Below, piece by piece: positions 52,201 to 63,367 of a DNA stretch of 64,000 nucleotides. Location: NCBI GenBank assembly GCA_013397695.1, contig VYZI01000113.1, positions 494,023 to 558,022 of the forward strand. The letters run 5' to 3'. Each line of letters starts with the position of its first letter. Positions within the stretch are counted from its first letter, which is position 1. This DNA is from Centropus unirufus (taxonomy: Eukaryota; Chordata; Aves; Cuculiformes; Centropidae). The notes below the pieces were generated by a model that was not told the DNA's origin, made no database searches, and worked only from the letters and a program-made list of their open reading frames with translations. The position numbers were made by a program, and so were the translations under genes.

Positions 52201-54760
52201 CGAAGGTAATTGCTGGTTTTATTTCCCAGTTTAGCTTGAAATACTGGCAGCATATCTCTGTGCTGAAAAAAAATATGTTGCAAGCTAGTTAATATACAAT
52301 TCCACTCTATTTCTGTAGTTATAACACAAAAATTGTATGTATTGAAAAACACATTTGAAAGAATGGCAAATAATAACTGCTCGTGTATTTTTAAAATATT
52401 CAAAAATACGTTAGAGTAGCATTTTAACAGCTTTTTGTGGAAATAAAACACTCGTCACAGATATTTCAAAAGCCATCAAAACTCGATGATGACTTACTAT
52501 GCTTTCTTTATAACTGGCTTTGAATTTACATGGGTATAATACCACTGAGTAAAGAATGGTAGTTTTTTATTACTTTAGCTAATGTTAAAATGAAGTTGTT
52601 CTCAATTCTCATTTCTAATCATTCTCCATTAAGGAAGGCAGAACATAAAATGTAAAGGCAGCACCTTACTAGGGAGCACACAATATCTTCTCTGTCACAG
52701 AGCAAACTGGATTCACCCCTCACTGCAATAATGGGAACAGAGGGAATTCACTGAAAAAAAATCTTAGACAGGTGGGAAGAAGACTGAGGAAAGAAAGGCA
52801 GGGAAAGAAGATACATCTTTTCTTTGCTAGTACAACCTCGTAACAGGTGTCTGTTCTCTTTCCGACTCAATTGCAAGGATTTTCAGGAATCAGTAACTAT
52901 GCGAGTATGTGGAGAGGAGCAGTTTAAGGCTGTTTAAATTATCATCTCAAAATCAGACAGCCTACAGCTACTTTAAAGAAGCTAATCAGAACATTCTTTA
53001 TTTAAATTTTCTATGTGTAGGTAGCTACACTTGATCATGTCAGCCACCATTAACATTTTCTTCCTATGATTACCTAAAAGATAAGGAAAATTAGTCAAAT
53101 TATTTTCTGGTTCCTGCAGTAAACCAGTGTTTAAGAATGCTGTGAGGAAATAGATCTTAAACTGGAGATAATTACTTTGATTTTTACTAAAATCAGTTAT
53201 TGTATCATTTTATCTCTCATAATACAAAGGAGTTTATCTACCCCTCTGTATCAAACACAACCTTTATACTCATGGAAGTTTTCTCTCTGACACACATAGC
53301 AAATAAAACAGATTTTTACCATCCTGATTGACACACCACCAAAATCATTGAGAAGGCACCCAGGATATGGTACAACAAAATGTAATTATTAGTTAAACAG
53401 CTTATTAACATTTTCTTTTCACGTTTAGTATTTTCCCTTTCAAATATCTATAATGTATAATAGTTGCACATCACAGCTGGACTTTCAATTCTGCTATTAC
53501 AAAATCAGCAAGTGTCTTGAAAACTGTGGCTCTCCATGCCCAACTGAGTCTATGTTTCTTGTTGTGTTTCTATTAATTGTCATGGCATTTTAAGTACAGT
53601 ATGTAGTCTCAGAAAATGTTATATAATCAGTCAATTCTCATGACTCTTCAGAGCCTGAAGAGCCTATAGCCTCCTGAATAAAGATTAGCATATCTACTAT
53701 CCAGCTGGCTGCTCTGTGTCCTGGGAAGAGGATGTATTTCCTCCTGTCATCTCCACGCTGTCCCTGGGGTCTTCAGTATCTAGACTAACACTAGTATTTC
53801 ACTGGAGAACAAAGAAAAAAGTTTCACTTGACAAAGAGACTGATTCCTTCTCCCTCCATGCAGACTTTTCTCTCAAGATGTGATCTGTAGCATTGGTCCC
53901 ATCAGCAGGAAGGTGGAATTTTACTACTCAGGTCAGTAGTGAAATGATGAAGGGGGCAATTTGTAACATTACTATCTGCAGATTTTAAAAAAACCCTGCA
54001 GGACAGGATTTTCTGCTGAATTCCCACACTAGAAATATTCTGCCAGGCCTGTTCCTCAGCATGATGTATCAGGATGATCAACTGCAGGGTACCAAAAAGC
54101 AACCCGCACATCAGCCTGACAATTCTCTCTTAAGGCATTGCTTTTTCTATTACCTTAATAAATACAGGTCTGATAATTAACAGGACACCTTCCTCCAGCA
54201 AAGGTTTTGAGATGCATGAAGAGGGTGAGTTTGTTATTTTTCAGCATTCCCCTAGGTATATTTGCCTTTTTATGCAAATTTCTTCATCATCTGCTTGTCC
54301 CTTTCCAGTTCTTTTACCTCTTCCTGTTTTCAGTTTCTGTTTTTTTTCATTAGTCTTCAAGTTTCTCCCCCAGCTGACATGATTTTTTATATCTCAGTCC
54401 TTTTCTCATAAATTGTTTTTTCTTTTGCTTAAATCTATTAACTCCATTATTTTATTATTTGATCTCTCTTTTACAAAATCTATAATGCAGTTTTTCCACT
54501 CTGTGAAATTCTTTACTCAAGTAAAACTCAAATCATTCATTCTTAGACTTTCCTCAGCTAAAATGAAGAAAGTTTTAAATTTCTCCTCAAATTCATGACT
54601 CAAACATTGGGGGTAGGAGGTGAAACATAGCTTGGTGCCTATTATTTTTAAAGACAAGCCACCAAATGCGCAAGCATTAGTTTATCAGAGTACATTCACT
54701 TGTTAAAGTCCTCTACTGATAAAACATGATGACATCTAATCCTGGTCAACAGTCAATAAG

Positions 54761-54800
54761 TAACAGATTACAAAGAAGTTAACCAGATTACAAAGAAGTG
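54761..54800. repeat. 20-bp tandem duplication
   Basis: TAACAGATTACAAAGAAGTT is followed directly by AACCAGATTACAAAGAAGTG; 16 consecutive bases are identical. Confidence 0.9.
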
Positions 54801-55669
54801 TATCTGAAACACACCTTTTAGTTGATCAATGTGTTTTGTCCCTATATTTTTTTTTTGTTAGAATACCAAGGTGTTACATTGAAATCAGCAATAAAAAACA
54901 GAACTTAAGCTCATTCTTTAAGCGAGATACTTGAGAAATTTTGACCTGAAAAAAATATGTTTGAGTTGGTCTCCTTTGAGACTTAGAACTAATTTCCAGG
55001 GGGAAAGTACTGAAAATTCAATTAATCGGGGAAAATGCATGGTTTCCACTAAAAGCAAATAGTAACTCTCTTTTTTCCTGCGGCTTCAATCTGACAATAC
55101 ACAAACTGTGATATCTTGCAAGGTATGGGTTCATTTACAATAAAAGTGATATGCTAAAAAGTGAAATGGAGAATCTGACAAAATAAAACACAAAGCAGCA
55201 TGTCTGCAAGCTTAACCCGCAATTTAAACAGTTCAATGGATATGTTATAACCTCAAGTAATCTAGTTTGCTTATTATCTGAAATTGCTATTTTTACATCA
55301 AAATACAACCTTGGAATCAGAAAATGTCTTCACAACCTTCAGATAAAGTAACACAAGCTTCGAATAATGGTCATGATATACAAATACCACTAATAAAAAA
55401 CACCTCAACACAAATTAATATTGTAAAATAAAGAAAAGGAGTGGCTGGCAACTGAATTTCAGCCCTGATAAAATAAAGGTGTTAAGGCAATCTTATATCA
55501 AGGAAAAATCATCCTTAAGTGGAATTCTAGTACATAAAATGACAAATAAATAATAAAAATATGTGAACAAATAATAAGAGCATCTTTACTAATACCTCTA
55601 TTACAAGCGTTATTTCTGATGTATTGATTTTAAGAAAACAAACTTGTGTTTACTGTTTAGTTGCAATTA

Positions 55670-55705
55670 AAATGAAAAAAAAAAGAAAAAAAAAGAAAGA
55701 AAAAT
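55670..55705. repeat. A-rich low-complexity tract
   Basis: A runs interrupted by single G residues. Confidence 0.9.
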
Positions 55706-56824
55706 AATGAAAGCTACCACGGAAAACTTTTGTGAAAAGGACACTGAAAAGTTCTCCTTAGTCCTTCTCTAATTTACAGTTTACCTTAGGTAATAGCTTT
55801 GTAATTGGCTGGGATGTTATTAAGCAGACTGCATTGTAAGTGGCACAGAATTCTTGTCTATTTATTTTCCATAACAGCTTTTCTCAGGCCTCAGTATTCC
55901 CAGACACTTTTAAGAGGAGATTAAAAAACTATCAGTAGCAGTTTTTATTTAGCAGATCAGATCTTTTGATGGACCAATGACTTGGACAATATCTTGAGAT
56001 TGATTCCATGTCTATTTTCTAATTCTGAGGTCTCCCAACTAGATACTCTAATTTGGAAGTAACTCCTCTTTTGTGTACTCCCTCTGGGCTTTTCTGCTAT
56101 TGTTTGCTAAGAAACTGTATTCTTAAACCTTATTCTCTTCTGGCAGTCAGTGACTGACACCTTTTTTTTAAGCTACCAAGTGGTTCATGCTCTTTTTTAA
56201 ACAATCACTTCTTTCAGATATTCACCTGAATATTCTATTTCAGAAGAAATAGAACCCAAACATCTATTCAGCAATGCCTTTGAAACTGACCTAATACAAT
56301 GTTCCCCCTGAAGTATTCAAATGCATATCAGTAGCTCTAGCAATGGCACAGTCCTTGACATTGAAGTACTGAAAAAAGTATAGCTGCAGAAGGCTGTCTC
56401 CCACATGTTAATTATCTTGTCTTTTTTTTTCCCCAGAGTGTCAGTATTTTTTTTTTAAATAAAATGTTAGAGATCATTTTGCCACTGCATGGAAAGATAA
56501 CGGACATCAGCTTTTCTAGAGTCCTCTGGACTTCAGGTTTGTGTGCGTAGAAATGGTGAGACAAATCGTAAAACTAGCTATTTTCAGATACAAAAATATT
56601 TTTTTCATGATATTCAATGACAGAGAAAACAAAATCCACTGTGGCAAAGAAATCACAAATGGCCTGCACTAGCACATTGCAATTCCAGATGATTTACTGG
56701 CGTGGCACAGAGATATGAATAATGTAAGTCTGTCCGCTATGTATATTTAGTTGCATATTATTTATAATGAACACCTAGTATTTCACATGTGGACTTGTAC
56801 TAACATGGGCAGGGACATCCTCTA

Positions 56825-57058
56825 CTACCTCAGGTTGCTCATAGCCTTATCCAACCTGGCCTTGAACATCTCCAGGGATGGAGGATACATGTCTTCCCTG
56901 AGCACCCTGTTCCAGTGACTCACCACCCTCACAGAAAAATATTTCTTCTTGGTATCTAATCTAAATCTCCTCTCTTTCTGCTTAAACCCATTCCCCCTCA
57001 TCCTGTCATTGCACTCCCTGATAAAGAGCCCCTTCCCAACTTTACTGCAGGCCTCCAC
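56825..57058 (-). pseudogene. CR1 ORF2 C-terminal remnant
   Basis: A still-open 77-codon stretch encodes the conserved CR1 C-terminal region: G-L-F-I-R-E-C-N-D-R-M-R-G-N-G near its start, then F-R-L-D-T-K-K-K-Y-F-S-V-R-V-V and H-W-N-R-V-L-R-E-D. In intact CR1 this follows the RT domain directly. It ends where the 3' untranslated tail begins. Confidence 0.9.
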
Positions 57059-57439
57059 TAGGAAGGCTGTGACAAGGTCTCCCTAAAGCCTTCTCTTATC
57101 TAATCTAACCAAGCCCAGGTCTCTCAGCCTGTTCTCATATGGAAGGTGCTCCAGCCCTCAGATAATCTTCATGGCCCTTCTCTGGACTCAGTCTAGCAGA
57201 TTCAAGTTCTTCCTTTATTGAGGACTCCAGAATTGAATGCACTAGTCCAGGTGAAGTCTCACCAGAGAAGTGGAGAGTCACTTATCAACCTACTGGTTTA
57301 TGTACCCCAAGATACATTTGGCTTTCTAGGCTTCAAGCTCACATTGCTGACTCATGTTGAGCTTCTCACGCAGCAACACATCCAAGTTTTTCCCTTCAGG
57401 GCTGCTCTCAATCCATTCTCCACTCAACCTGAGGTTCAC

Positions 57440-58335
57440 ATAGGTTCAACTCTCCAGCCTGTCCAGGTCTCTCTGGATGGCATCCCTTTTCTCCAACATG
57501 TCAATGACACCACACAACTTGATGTCATCAGCAAGCTTGCTGAGGGTGCACTCAATCTCATTCTCCAAGTCTCCAAAGAAAACTGTTAAACAACACCAGT
57601 CCAAATACAGACCCCCCTGAGGAATGTCACTCATCACTAGTCTCCGCTTGGACATTGAGCCTATTGACCACAACTCTGAGTGCAAACATCCAGCAAATTC
57701 TTTCTCTGCTGAGTGGTCTATCTGTAAAATCTATGCCTGTTCAACTTAGTGACAAAAATATCATGTGGGAAAGTGTTGAATGCTTTGCACAAGTCCAGGT
57801 AGATGATATCAATTACTTTTCTCTTATCCACCAATACTGTAGCCACAATCTAGGCCACCAGATTTGTCAGGCACAATTTTCCCCTAGTGAAGTCATGTTG
57901 ACTGTCACCAGTCACCTCTCTTCCACGTGCATCAGGAGAGTTTCCAGAAAGATCTGCTTTATGATCCTGCCAGTCATAGACATGAAACTGACCAGTCTAT
58001 AGTTCAAGTCATCTTTTTCACTATTTTAAAAATGGGGTTTATATTTCCCATTTTTCAGTCAGCAGGAACCGTACAGTGGTTTAGCAACTTCATTTACCAG
58101 CTCCCATAGCACCTCAGTATGCATCTCATCAGGTCCCATAGACTCATGCAACTTCAGGTTCCTTAGATAGTCTCAAATTTGATCTTCTAAAGTGCGCAGT
58201 TCTTCTTTCTCCTGGTCCCTGTCTTTGCCTTCTGTGACTCGGGTCGTGTGGGTTGAGTCCTTACTGGTGAAAACCGAGGCAAAAGTACCTCAGCCTTCTC
58301 CACATCCTCGGTAACTACGTCTCCTGTTTCCTTCT
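57440..58335 (-). pseudogene. CR1 ORF2 reverse-transcriptase relic
   Basis: Minus-strand translation recovers the RT motifs in order but in several frames. Motif A reads Y-L-D-L-C-K-A-F-N at 57802-57776, keeping the catalytic aspartate. Motif B reads D-I-P-Q-G-G at about 57629-57612. Motif C reads L-A-D-D-I-K-L-C with both aspartates, at about 57535-57512. The sequence before motif A (R-K-L-C-L-T-N-L-type block) also matches. In-frame stops and small indels separate these motifs, so no functional enzyme is made. The same stretch around motif A recurs at 63115-63367. Confidence 0.9.
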
Positions 58336-58403
58336 GGAGAGGGCCCACATTTTTACTACTCTTCTTTTTATCACTTTTATCCTTTTATCCTTCCCCTAGC
58401 AAC

Positions 58404-58930
58404 TGTTGTTTAAAGCACTTTTCACCAGGTTAGCAAGCATATGACCAAAGATGCACTTCCTCTTCTCTGACAGATGGACCTCATCACTCCCAACTAGATC
58501 AGGATTCTCAAAGCAAGTCTCACGGTCTAAGTAGCCAAACCCCTGGCTGCAGCACCAGTTCTGTAACTATTTGTTGATTTTCCAGGCTCAACTGACCCTT
58601 TCAAACCCCATCCCTTTTACCGGGAATATTGATGAAAAAACTACCTGTGCTCTAGAGTCCCTTATCGAAGTTCCCAGGGCTCTGTAACCATTCTGGGTAT
58701 CCCTCAGACTGCTTCAAGCTGTATCACTCGTGCCCATGAGAAATAACAGCAGTGGATAGTAGTCAGTGGGCTGTACAGTGGTTGGTAGCCTCTTGCTGAC
58801 ATCCCTGATATGAGCCCCCAGTAAGACACACATCTCTATGGAGACTGAGTCGACTCAACAAATGGGTGCCTCCATACCTCTCAGGAGAGTCTCCTACTAT
58901 CATCCATCACCTTTTCTTAGTTGTGTTGGT
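58404..58930 (-). pseudogene. CR1 ORF1 esterase-domain relic
   Basis: Bird and turtle CR1 ORF1 proteins carry an SGNH/GDSL-type esterase domain. On the minus strand, I-V-G-D-S is read at about 58900-58886, holding the serine of the G-D-S motif; two bases appear lost directly after it, shifting the frame. The usual H-V-G-T-N-D block reads L-M-G-T-S-D (58740-58723), so its asparagine is serine. The D-G-I-H-L block near the C-terminus reads D-E-V-H-L, keeping the aspartate (58485-58483) and histidine (58476-58474) of the catalytic pair. The domain closes with L-V-K-S-A-L-N-N (58431-58404). An inactive relic; upstream ORF1 sequence continues to about 59130. Confidence 0.85.
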
Positions 58931-59130
58931 TGTTATCTGAGGAGCAGATGGAGCTGCCTTGTTTGGCTCCAACATCTTTCCAGATGTGACAAATGTTTCC
59001 TCTTCAGTCCACAGAGCGACAAAGTGGTTCTTCAAGGGCACCTCTTACCTCCTGCTTCGCCTTGCCCATTAAAGCTTCCATTATTCACCATAATTGTCCT
59101 CCCTTCCTTCTGCACATGCTGGTGAGGAGT

Positions 59131-59853
59131 TTTTAACTCGTTGGTCATGAGCAGTGTGTCCATGTAATTTGTCAGAGAGACTTTGTACTGAAGTACTTCA
59201 AAGCTATAGAAAAGAAACACTTTTTCTGACTGAAAACATGTGTGTTGGTTTTGCTTTTGTTTTTTTTTTCCTGTATAGAAAATGTATAAACAAGGATTCT
59301 GCTATTAATGTCTAACTTCTGTTGTAGACTTGTACTTGCTGTTTCTTTACAAGAAGTCTGTCCTAAATGGATTGCTTTAAGCTTTAAGAAGGTTACCTAA
59401 AGGAAGGGAATAATAAACCAGTCCCTAGTGTTTTCAGAAGTTCCCTCTCACAAGAGGCACACCTAATTACAACATTATGCTAGAAATACTGTTCTTTTGT
59501 ACTGAGTCTATACAACTTTTCAGCTCAAAGTAGAAACATAAATTAGGTCTGTGGTTCAGTAATACAAATACAACACAGCAGAAAGTTCCACTAACTCCTT
59601 ATTTAGGGCCTGCAGCTGCTTTTGCCCAGTCTGCTTTAGCATTCTGCTCTATTCGTAGTGAGGGTGTGGTACCATCAGTCTGTCTCTTGCTCAGCATCTC
59701 TGATGCTCATTTGCCTATCTACTTCCTATCGCAGCTCTGCCACCAGGCTGAGGGAGTCTACCTGCCTGCACCTTACACAACTGTTGCTTCTGCTGCCCTG
59801 TGTTTCCCGTGTAAGCTGGTGGGACTCCCTACAGCCAGCGACCTACCCCTGTT
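59131..59853. other. Unidentified DNA, GC-richer toward its right end
   Basis: 59131-59580 is AT-rich with a T10 run at 59260-59269 and no recognised feature. 59580-59853 is GC-richer and leads into arm 2 of the inverted duplication without a counterpart beside arm 1. Overlapping short open frames at 59658-59929 have no domain. Confidence 0.5.
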
Positions 59854-60303
59854 AGAATTACTCTTGATCTCAGGCAATGAAAACATTCTCAGATTCTTGT
59901 TCCTGATCGAAGCCTACCAAAACCATTAATTTTGATGGACTGCAGGTCATGTTGATCAAATGCAGTACTCGCAAAAGGGTGTATTGATCCTTCAGTGGGT
60001 GGGCATCTGTAAGCGTGTGTTCAATTATGCAACAAAATATTCTTGTCAAACTGTTTATTAAATAGTAGAACCACTCTTAAAATAGACAAAGTTATGTGCG
60101 AGGATTCTTTGCTGTGTGATAAGGAGTATGCAATTGTCATTGTTTTGTACTGATATATGAACTATGATTAGACACACAGGAAATCAGAACCACCATCCCT
60201 TTTGATATATTTGTCTCCATGCAATCACTATGCTCTGGCATATTCTATGAGTCTTACAAAAACACCTGAATTCACATCCTTTCTTGTACCTGCCAATACC
60301 TGC
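59854..60303 (-). repeat. Arm 2 of a 450-bp inverted duplication
   Basis: The reverse complement of this block matches 44513-44962 at roughly 92% by eye. The two arms face each other across about 15 kb that contains the CR1 at 56803-59130. Here the block is embedded in GC-richer sequence on both sides, whereas the other arm is in AT-rich DNA. This suggests the present copy retains more of a larger parent element (perhaps 59580-60600) and arm 1 is a fragment of a related copy. Confidence 0.9.
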
Positions 60304-60610
60304 CCCTTTTTATCAGCTCTCATTCTCTGCGCTCTGTTTGCGGGTGCTCCTTAGGGGCCCTTTATCTCCTGTCTGCTTCGGGGAACGCTTCCCCACCCCA
60401 GCCAGTCAGCCATCACGTAGCAGCTGTTGCAACTGAGTTAGGAGCCGTCTGTCCCTATCTCCCTTTTGGGGGAATCCCTGGCTTCTCATAGCACACTTCT
60501 GTCACAGCCTAGTGCCCTGTTGCAGAACTTTACACCCCTGCTGCTGATTCCTTCAGAGTTCAGCAAGAACTTCTTGCATGTCCCACAGTGCAGAGGGTTG
60601 AGGTTTTCTA
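60304..60610. other. GC-richer flank of the inverted-duplication arm
   Basis: About 300 bases with visibly more G, C and CpG than the surroundings and no open frame of note. With 59580-59853 it brackets arm 2. It may be the rest of the unidentified parent repeat. Confidence 0.35.
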
Positions 60611-63114
60611 TGCTAAAGCATAGACCATAAAAATGATAAAAGGGGAAAAGGAATGATACGATAGCTTCTAACTAGTTATGGAGGTGCACATTTGTCATTT
60701 ACAGTATTGCAGGAGACCTTCCAGTAGTCATGTACTGACAAGCATGAAAGCACAATGATACGAAAGGTCCTTGAGAGAGAAAAGGAAATAACAACCTTAT
60801 AAGTTAGTCCTTTCCAGAAAGATTTAATGTATTTTATTTAGATTTTTTAAATATAAAGCTGTTAAACAACAAGGAAAATGGTGGATCTGCAAACTGTCAG
60901 GTCACTTGTGCATTAAATAGACTTACACAGACTTAATCTATATAAGTTTAGAATACCTTATTTCGCTTCCTCGGGCTGTGATTTGCTTATGCCTCTTACA
61001 GATGGGCTTTACAGTAAATCCACTGATTGTTCTGACTATGTGTCATGGATTCTGACCTAATTTTTCTTTCTTTCTCTTTTAAAAACTCATGAGAGACTTG
61101 ATAAATCATTTTGATGCAGACACTGTTCTGAATTTTCTGCTTGAAGAGTTTGATCTGGTTGACAGATCTCACGTATAAATCCCTGCCTGATGTCCTATTG
61201 AGACACAAAATCAATAATTTTCCCTAAAATGGACAAATAATGTCAAATCTCATACAATGCAAAGTATAAGATTACCTATTGAACTTCCTATACTGCCTTG
61301 ACTTTCAGGCTCACAAATTGTCAAATGAAACAGCAGCCTACAGCATCATGTTATGGGGTGAGACTTTGAATCACAGGGATTGCATAGAATCACTCTTCTG
61401 TCCTGGGGGGGAGGATGACATTGCAGTGTACTTATGAGAGAGAGCACTGCTACAGCTCCTCCTCTAGCTCAGCAGGATGCACTCCCCAGAACTTATAGAA
61501 TCAAAATACCCAGCAGGATTAACAGCATTGTCTATAGTACAGTGTCTCTTTCCCTGTGTTGCATTGCAATGACAGTGAGGTTTACAGAGTAGATTCCAGG
61601 GTAGGATCTGGCAGATGTGTTTAGAGCAATCTGAATCACCTGCAAAAATACATGGAGAAGTGTCCACTCCTGCCATAGAGCACAGCTGCAGAGCTGACAA
61701 GATGCTCAGCTGGGACTCAGTTAATGTCTCTTCCATATCTGATTGCATTTTGATGAAAGTATTTTACATCTCAGCAGACTGCCCTAATTGCACTGTCACC
61801 AGATAGTCTGGGATATATCTCTCTTGCTCTGACTTTCTTCGGCTGAAGGTATTTAATTACTTTCCCAACCAGAAAGTAATGAAAGTTGCTGGAACAAAGA
61901 GAAAGGAGAAGAAACACAAGATTGGCTCATATACAGGCTTTAGTCCTTGCTCCAGTGAACACTGAGGGCTCTTAACTGAATGGCATCATTTCCCACAGGA
62001 GACAAATTTACGCTGGAATACAGCTCATTCCTATGGTTAGGTTATTTGGACAACTATTAGCACAGACCTGAGCTATACTAAATTACTTTACATCATAACC
62101 GGATTGGTATAGTCAGCTACTGAACGAGGGGAAAGGTTCTTTCAGCACATACGCATCCATATATTCTCAGCTGCTTCCATTCCCTAAAGCTCCAAATACA
62201 TTGTTTGCTATTGACAACTTAAAGAAGGTGATGGACCAACTACCGGCAGTCATTGCAATACCTAACTTCAGTCTTCCTATCAAATATAGCCCTCAATCAA
62301 TTACAGAGATAAGCATTTTTTGGAGTAGTGGGAATGTGGAGCTACTTACAATCTTTTCTCCTCGAGTCTAGTGGAGGTGGGTGAATCTACTTATCCAGTT
62401 TCTGAAAAGGTAATTTTGAAACAATATGGAAATGTGCCAGCAATACAAAGTCAGGCTGGAATAAAAGAGGCATTAGGTAGTGTAAACAAAAGCTGAATCA
62501 GAATCTATTTAAAGCAGTGTGAAGACAGTGACACAATTATGTGGATTTCAAAGTTACCTCCCAGTTGTCATAGTTTTGTATAATTGTTCTTAATATTGTT
62601 TATAAACAGGTTTTTTTGCAATCCAGTAATGAAAGAAATGTATATGAACAGGATTCAGTAGGCCATTTAATTATGCAAATTTGCTGTTTCCTGTGGGCTA
62701 GATATAATACTTCATATTTTTTTTGTCTCAAGGCTGTATTGGACTGTATTTAAATTGAATTTAAACACAGCCTGCAGATGCATCTTCAAATGTTTTAAAC
62801 CATTGCACACATTGCATCTGCTGAAATTATTCACAAAAACTAATCAATGTCTAAAAAGGTTTTCATTTACAACCAAAATGTATTGTGAGAAAATATGCTT
62901 GCATGAAAACCTTAAATAGTCTGGTCTATTGTTTTTTTGGTCCATGCTATTCTTTTCACCGATAAATTTATAATTTACATGTGGCAGATCCCAAAACATA
63001 AAAACAACTTTGAAGTCAGACAATGCATAGCCACCAAATAAAAAATATAGATAAATAAAAATATATTATGTCTTACCAGGAATAAATGGTTCTTAGATAC
63101 TAAACTGCACTTCC
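60611..63114. other. Gene-free AT-rich DNA
   Basis: No gene or repeat family recognised. A 94-codon minus-strand open frame at 61464-61748, rich in cysteine and serine, lies in a somewhat less AT-rich patch but has no motif I know. Confidence 0.55.
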
Positions 63115-63367
63115 TTCTCAGAATTAACCATATCCAGTGATTTCTTCTGCACTGAGTGGTCCATCTGTCAAATCCATGGCTGTTCAGTTTAGTAAAAAAT
63201 GTATTATGAGGGAAAATGTCTAATGCTTTGCACAAGTCCAGGTAAATGATCTCAGTTACTTGTCCTTCATCCACCAATGTTGTAGCCACATGGTAGAAGG
63301 CCTCTAAATTTGTCAGGCATGATTTGCCCTTAGTGAGGTCATGTTGGTTGCTTTTGGATGAATCCAT
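63115..63367 (-). mobile_element. Central CR1 reverse-transcriptase fragment
   Basis: The minus strand matches CR1 RT around motif A: Y-L-D-L-C-K-A-L-D at about 63245-63219, preceded by G-K-S-C-L-T-N-L and followed by a G-F-D-R-W-T-T-type block. The frame is open across the fragment for about 80 codons. The same region of the nearby CR1 (about 57690-57905) matches clearly, in the same orientation. Neither the upstream ORF2 part nor the 3' tail is present, so the copy is a central piece and not a plain 5'-truncated insertion; deletion or decay removed the rest. Confidence 0.9.

Larger units (their letters stand above)
49220..56802. other. Gene-free AT-rich DNA
   Basis: No gene or repeat family recognised. 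The longest non-repeat open frame of the window lies at 52059-52451 on the minus strand (130 codons) but has a GTG rather than ATG start and no domain. Low-complexity items are listed separately. Confidence 0.55.
56803..59130 (-). mobile_element. CR1 LINE, 2.3 kb, with ORF1 and ORF2 relics
   Basis: Read on the minus strand, the element runs from ORF1 (about 59130) through an esterase-like domain (58900-58404), a reverse transcriptase (about 58335-57440), the C-terminal region and the beginning of the 3' tail (ending near 56803 at CCTGCCCATG). Between the esterase end and the RT start only about 70-200 bases remain, far less than the endonuclease domain that CR1 ORF2 normally has, so that domain seems deleted. 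The final 60 or so bases of the CR1 tail with the terminal repeats are also absent. Many stops and frameshifts show that it is inactive. It is the longest mobile element in the window and less AT-rich than its surroundings. Confidence 0.95.

Noticed and set aside
52059..52451. 130-codon minus-strand open frame, the longest outside repeats
   Set aside because: Opens with GTG, the first ATG is far inside, composition is Phe/Leu/Tyr-rich as expected from AT-rich DNA, and no domain or splice context is seen.
57218..58109. Plus-strand open frames of up to 123 codons
   Set aside because: They are antisense to the minus-strand CR1 and carry no motif of their own.
61464..61748. 94-codon cysteine-rich minus-strand frame
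   Set aside because: No signal peptide, no regular cysteine spacing, no family resemblance.
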